A stretch of DNA of 64,000 bases from Stutzerimonas stutzeri (GTDB taxonomy: Bacteria > Pseudomonadota > Gammaproteobacteria > Pseudomonadales > Pseudomonadaceae), in contig NZ_JAGQFP010000002.1 in NCBI RefSeq assembly GCF_019090095.1, positions 1,426,001-1,490,000 on the forward strand. The letters are read 5' to 3'. The notes below the pieces were generated by a model. That model was not told the DNA's origin and did no database searches. It saw only the letters and a program-made list of their open reading frames with translations. Below, one piece after another: positions 60,565 to 64,000 of the stretch; the stretch's first letter is position 1, and every line of letters begins with the position of its first letter. Made by a program: the position numbers and the translations under genes.

Positions 60565-61245
60565 TTACCAGGCGAGCGTCTCGCCCTGATAGTCGATGAA
60601 GCGGTGGCCACCCTGGCCCGCGGCCCGACGGACCTGTTCGACCATGCCGCGGCAGCTGGTCTCGACATCCAGTGGCGCTTCCGCCCCGCCCATATCGGTC
60701 TTGACCCATCCCGGATGCATCGAAATCACGCTGAGCCCGGTTTCGCCGAGCTCAGCGACAAAGGTTCGGGTCAGGTGGTTGAGGGCGGCCTTGCTGGCTC
60801 CGTAGAGCGGCATGCCCATGCCGGGTCCGGTTTCCACGCTGCCCATGATCGAACTCATGAAGGTGATGACGCCCGTCTGTGGGTTGACCAGAGACCGCAA
60901 GCGCTTGGCCAGGCGTACTGGCGCGACGGCGTTGGTCATGAACAGCTGGCTGACCTCGTCGGGCATGGCCGTGTCGGCCGAGAGCGTGCGGGAGCCGGAA
61001 ATGCCCGCATTGATGAAGAGCACGTCGAGCGTGGTGCCGGATAGCCGTTGCGCGAGGGCGTCGACCTCCGCCGCGTTGTCTATATCGAGCTGCTCGACCC
61101 GGGTATTGGCGACGGACTTCAGGGCATCCGCCCGTTGCGGGTCACGCACTGTCGCGATGACCTGCCATCCCTGGCTGGAAAATTGTTTGGCCAGACCCAG
61201 GCCTAGGCCGCGCGATGCACCGATGATCAGAACTGTGTTGGACAT
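60565..61245 (-). CDS. Short-chain dehydrogenase/reductase
   Basis: 226 residues from the ATG at 61245. Nucleotide-binding IGASRGLGLG, NAGISG, catalytic Ser in FMSSIMGS and YGASK. Substrate unknown; carbonyl reductase-like members of the C-factor type share HPGWVKTDMGG. Its own small transcription unit. Confidence 0.88.
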   Translation of the reverse strand: MSNTVLIIGASRGLGLGLAKQFSSQGWQVIATVRDPQRADALKSVANTRVEQLDIDNAAEVDALAQRLSGTTLDVLFINAGISGSRTLSADTAMPDEVSQLFMTNAVAPVRLAKRLRSLVNPQTGVITFMSSIMGSVETGPGMGMPLYGASKAALNHLTRTFVAELGETGLSVISMHPGWVKTDMGGAEAPLDVETSCRGMVEQVRRAAGQGGHRFIDYQGETLAW

Positions 61246-61335
61246 GGGCAATGCCTCCGACGGAAAGGGTGGCGCCAGCATAGTCGGCCACGCCGTGGTG
61301 TGCATGGGCAGCCGTCAGCAGGCGGGGCGTCGATA

Positions 61336-61369
61336 AAAAATGCCCGCATCACAGGATGCGGGCATTTTT
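61336..61369. terminator. Bidirectional terminator between sodB and the SDR gene
   Basis: 15-bp stem AAAAATGCCCGCATC / GATGCGGGCATTTTT with a four-base loop. It ends the leftward sodB transcript. Confidence 0.9.
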
Positions 61370-61417
61370 GATTTGCGTGCTACGGAGCGGAAACCGCTCC
61401 GTAGGCAAGCCTGACAC

Positions 61418-61999
61418 TCAGCCAGCGAAGTTCTTCGCGACGAAGTCCCAGTTGACGATGTTCCAGAACGCTTCGACGAACTTCGGACGCGCGTTGCGGT
61501 AGTCGATGTAGTAGGCGTGTTCCCAAACGTCGCAGGTCAGCAGCGGCTTGTCGCCAGCGGTCATCGGGTTGCCGGCACCAATGGTGCTCGCCAGGCCGAC
61601 GCTGCCGTCGGACTTCTTCACCAGCCAGGCCCAGCCGGAGCCGAAGGTGCCGATGGCGGTCTTGGTGAATTCTTCCTTGAACTTGTCGAAGGAGCCGAAC
61701 GCAGCGTTGATGGCATCGGCCAGGGCGCCAGTCGGCTGGCCGCCGGCATTCGGTGCCATGCAGTTCCAGAAGAAGGTGTGGTTCCAGACCTGGGCGGCGT
61801 TGTTGAAGATGCCACCGGAGGAAGTCTTGATGATGGTTTCCAGATCCTTGCCTTCGAACTCGGTGCCTGGGATCAGGTTGTTCAGGTTGGTCACGTAGGC
61901 CTGGTGGTGCTTGCCGTGGTGATACTCGAAGGTCTCGGCGGAAATGTGCGGCTCGAGGGCGTTCTTTTCAAACGGAAGCGGCGGCAATTCGAAAGCCAT
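61418..61999 (-). CDS. sodB: Iron superoxide dismutase
   Basis: 193 residues. Metal ligands are His27 ([10 protein letters not shown]), His in [10 protein letters not shown], and Asp and His in [15 protein letters not shown] and the GSGWAWL pattern are those of the iron form. It removes superoxide in the cytoplasm. AGCAGGAGATACACC ribosome-binding site. Confidence 0.96.
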   Translation of the reverse strand: MAFELPPLPFEKNALEPHISAETFEYHHGKHHQAYVTNLNNLIPGTEFEGKDLETIIKTSSGGIFNNAAQVWNHTFFWNCMAPNAGGQPTGALADAINAAFGSFDKFKEEFTKTAIGTFGSGWAWLVKKSDGSVGLASTIGAGNPMTAGDKPLLTCDVWEHAYYIDYRNARPKFVEAFWNIVNWDFVAKNFAG

Positions 62000-62355
62000 G
62001 GTGTATCTCCTGCTCAGGTGTCGAGAATAGATGCGGCTCGGAGGGAGGTAGTCCGCGCTGGTGGCCAGCGCCTGGTGGAACGGAGAAAACTACTGCACCG
62101 ATGTTCTTCCGTTTACGCCTGTCTTTCCCTTCGCGCTGCATGCATGCGCATTCTTCGGCCGTTCACGGGCGGCCGTTGTGGCGGGCTGAAGCGTTCCACT
62201 CCATGCCCGCGGACCAAGGATCATAGCACCCAGCCTACGCCAAAACCACGCGACAACTGTGTGGGAAAAGGCCTAGGCCAGAGCCCGGTAGCGAGGCTTG
62301 TGCGGGCTCGGTGCTGAGTCCCCTTGCGTGGACCGCGAATCCCCGGCGGCGTTCC
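62000..62355. other. 356-bp gap between sodB and argO; nothing clear
   Basis: No convincing gene. It should hold the sodB promoter near the left and an argO terminator near the right, but I see no strong hairpin. Confidence 0.5.
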
Positions 62356-62958
62356 TCAGGCAACAAAAACCAACTGGGCGGCAACGCTGAACATCATCGC
62401 CGCCACGCCGAGGTCGATCAGCCGCCAGGTCAGCGGGCGGGCCAGCCAGGGTGCAAGCCAGGCCCCACCCAGCGCGAGCAGCAGAAACCACAGCGCCGAT
62501 GCGCTGGCGGCGCCCAGGGTGTAGGCGCCGGGTTCGGGCTGCTGGGCGCCGAGCGAGCCGATCAACAGTACCGTGTCGAGATAGACGTGCGGGTTGAGCA
62601 AGGTGACCGCCAGTGCGGCGAGCATCACGTTCTGCAGCGAGCGCGGACCCCGCTGTGTCTCTTCCTGCAACGCCTGCGGATAAGCCGCCCGACGCAGCGC
62701 GACGGCACCGTAGAACAGCAAGAACAGCACACCGCCCCAGCGCGTGATGTGCAGCAGCAGTGGGCTGGCTGCCAGCACCGCGGCGAGGCCGAAGACGCCG
62801 GCGCTCACCAGTACGACGTCACACAGGATGCAGAGCGCGGCGACCGACAGGTGATGTTCGCGTCGCAGGCTCTGAGCCAGGACGAATGCGTTTTGCGCGC
62901 CGATTGCGATGATCAGGCCTGCTGCAACCAACAAGCCGTTCACGTAGCTCTGCCACAT
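62356..62958 (-). CDS. argO: LysE/ArgO-family amino-acid exporter
   Basis: 200 residues from the ATG at 62958. Six hydrophobic helices, starting with GLLVAAGLIIAIGAQNAFVLAQ, the LysE signature; LLNPHVYLDTVLL near the middle. Exports arginine or lysine. Divergent from argP, its usual activator, across 96 bases. Confidence 0.92.
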   Translation of the reverse strand: MWQSYVNGLLVAAGLIIAIGAQNAFVLAQSLRREHHLSVAALCILCDVVLVSAGVFGLAAVLAASPLLLHITRWGGVLFLLFYGAVALRRAAYPQALQEETQRGPRSLQNVMLAALAVTLLNPHVYLDTVLLIGSLGAQQPEPGAYTLGAASASALWFLLLALGGAWLAPWLARPLTWRLIDLGVAAMMFSVAAQLVFVA

Positions 62959-63054
62959 CTTTTTTTGCCTGTTCCGGTAGATCAAGGCTCGCAGTCTCGG
63001 CGGTTGTCTCGTATAAGAAAAACGAAATAGCGTAATGCGCCATAAGGAAAACTG

Positions 63055-63960
63055 ATGTTCGATTACAAGCTGCTGGCGGCTCTGGCAGCGGTGGTAGAGC
63101 AGGCGGGGTTCGATCGGGCCGCGCGGGCGCTGGGTTTGTCGCAATCGGCGGTGTCTCAGCGCATCAAGTTGCTCGAGGCGCGCCTCGGTCAGCCGGTGCT
63201 GTTGCGCGCCAGCCCGCCACAGCCGACCGAGGTGGGTCGGCGTCTACTCAACCACGTGCAACAGGTGCGTCTGCTGGAGCGCGATCTGCAGGGGCAAGTG
63301 CCGGAGCTGGACGAGGGCAGAGTGCCCGAGCGCTTACGTATCGCCCTGAATGCCGACAGCCTGTCGACCTGGTGGGCGCAAGCGGTCGCACCGTTCTGCA
63401 CGGCCAATGCCGTGGTCCTCGATCATCTGGTGGAAGACCAGGACGTAGGGCTCAAGCGTATGCGGGCGGGTGCAGTCGCCGCCTGCGTCTGTGCGGTGGA
63501 GCGCCCTTTGGCCGGGGCGCGCAGTCTGTTTCTTGGGGCCATGCGTTATCGGGCGCTGGCCAGCCCGGCATTCGTCGCGCGACACCTGGGGCCCGGGGCG
63601 CCGGCGCACGCCTTGTTGCGCGCCCCAGCGATTGTGTTCGGCCCGGACGATCAGTTGCAGCACCGCTACTTGGCATCGCTGGGCCTGAATGGCGCCTTCA
63701 GCCATCACCTGTGCCCATCGTCGGAGGGTTTCGTGCGCTTGCTGCAGAGCGATCTCGGATGGGGGCTGGTGCCCGAGTTGCAGGTAGAGGCCGAGCTGGC
63801 CCGCGGCACCTTGGTGGACGTGTTTCGAGGACCGCCCATCGATGTGCCGCTGTACTGGCACCACTGGCGTAACGGCGGGGAGCTGCTTGCCGAACTGACC
63901 CGCCAGCTGACCCGGTCGGTCGGGCAGTGGCTGGTCACCGCAAAAGACGCTAGTTCATGA
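63055..63960 (+). CDS. argP: LysR-type regulator ArgP
   Basis: 301 residues. N-terminal helix-turn-helix (LAALAAVVEQAGFDRAARALGLSQSAVSQRIKLLEARLG), then the effector-binding domain. It senses arginine/lysine and activates argO. Length and pairing match the family. Confidence 0.93.
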   Translation: MFDYKLLAALAAVVEQAGFDRAARALGLSQSAVSQRIKLLEARLGQPVLLRASPPQPTEVGRRLLNHVQQVRLLERDLQGQVPELDEGRVPERLRIALNADSLSTWWAQAVAPFCTANAVVLDHLVEDQDVGLKRMRAGAVAACVCAVERPLAGARSLFLGAMRYRALASPAFVARHLGPGAPAHALLRAPAIVFGPDDQLQHRYLASLGLNGAFSHHLCPSSEGFVRLLQSDLGWGLVPELQVEAELARGTLVDVFRGPPIDVPLYWHHWRNGGELLAELTRQLTRSVGQWLVTAKDASS

Positions 63961-64000
63961 CCCGCTGGCCGCGATAGATGCGAACCGAGTGCGCATGCCT
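63950..64000 (-). CDS. Possible 3' end of a leftward gene cut by the window edge
   Basis: On the minus strand a frame is open from the right edge for 16 codons (RHAHSVRIYRGQRVMN) to a TAG at 63950. It overlaps the argP end by 11 bases, tail to tail. Too short to name. Confidence 0.35.
   Translation of the reverse strand, partial: RHAHSVRIYRGQRVMN

Overview
The window looks like a chromosome segment from a Pseudomonadaceae bacterium, most likely the Pseudomonas stutzeri (Stutzerimonas) group. The reasons are the high-GC codon use, a PutA that ends straight after its aldehyde dehydrogenase domain, Pseudomonas-type REP elements, a DUF3203 gene, and the housekeeping set rsuA, metG, mrp/apbC, csp, dcd, sodB, argO and argP.

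Left host part (1-9303): the 3' part of putA, two tandem near-identical proline/Na+ symporter genes (putP) with a small DUF3203 gene between them on the other strand, a tiny lipoprotein, and a secreted serine esterase. AAC-rich leaders in front of the catabolic genes suggest Crc/Hfq control.

Accessory island (about 9304-14050): AT-richer DNA next to the native 3' flank of a tRNA-Gly(CCC) gene. It holds small membrane-protein genes, a leftward three-gene operon of unknown function, a retron (candidate msr-msd RNA, reverse transcriptase, two-TM effector of the Ec48 kind) and a broken Arc-like repressor gene. A degenerate tRNA 3'-end-like sequence lies at its left edge.

Prophage (14051-54043, about 40 kb): a temperate phage with an HK97-type head and a lambda-like long tail, inserted in tRNA-Gly(CCC) and flanked by a 45-bp direct repeat. 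Its order is integrase and AlpA-like gene; a long leftward early operon (TGT/DpdA-like enzyme, C5 methyltransferase, HD phosphohydrolase with a 57-bp tandem duplication, DUF2303, PrtN-like, KilAC-like, Lar/DUF3310 fusion); CI-like repressor and Cro-like gene with repeated operators; CII-like and TraR-like proteins; primase and helicase followed by an iteron-like array; a Q-like regulator with a terminator; holins; HNH; terminase; portal, protease and capsid; tail genes with a GGGAAAG frameshift site; tape measure, TipJ-like protein and tailspike; an O-antigen acyltransferase; endolysin and Rz/Rz1; and an SRAP gene.

Right host part (54000-64000): the intact tRNA-Gly, rsuA, a CWC protein, metG, mrp/apbC, five tandem copies of a roughly 175-bp repeat, csp, dcd, an SDR, sodB, and the divergent argO/argP pair.
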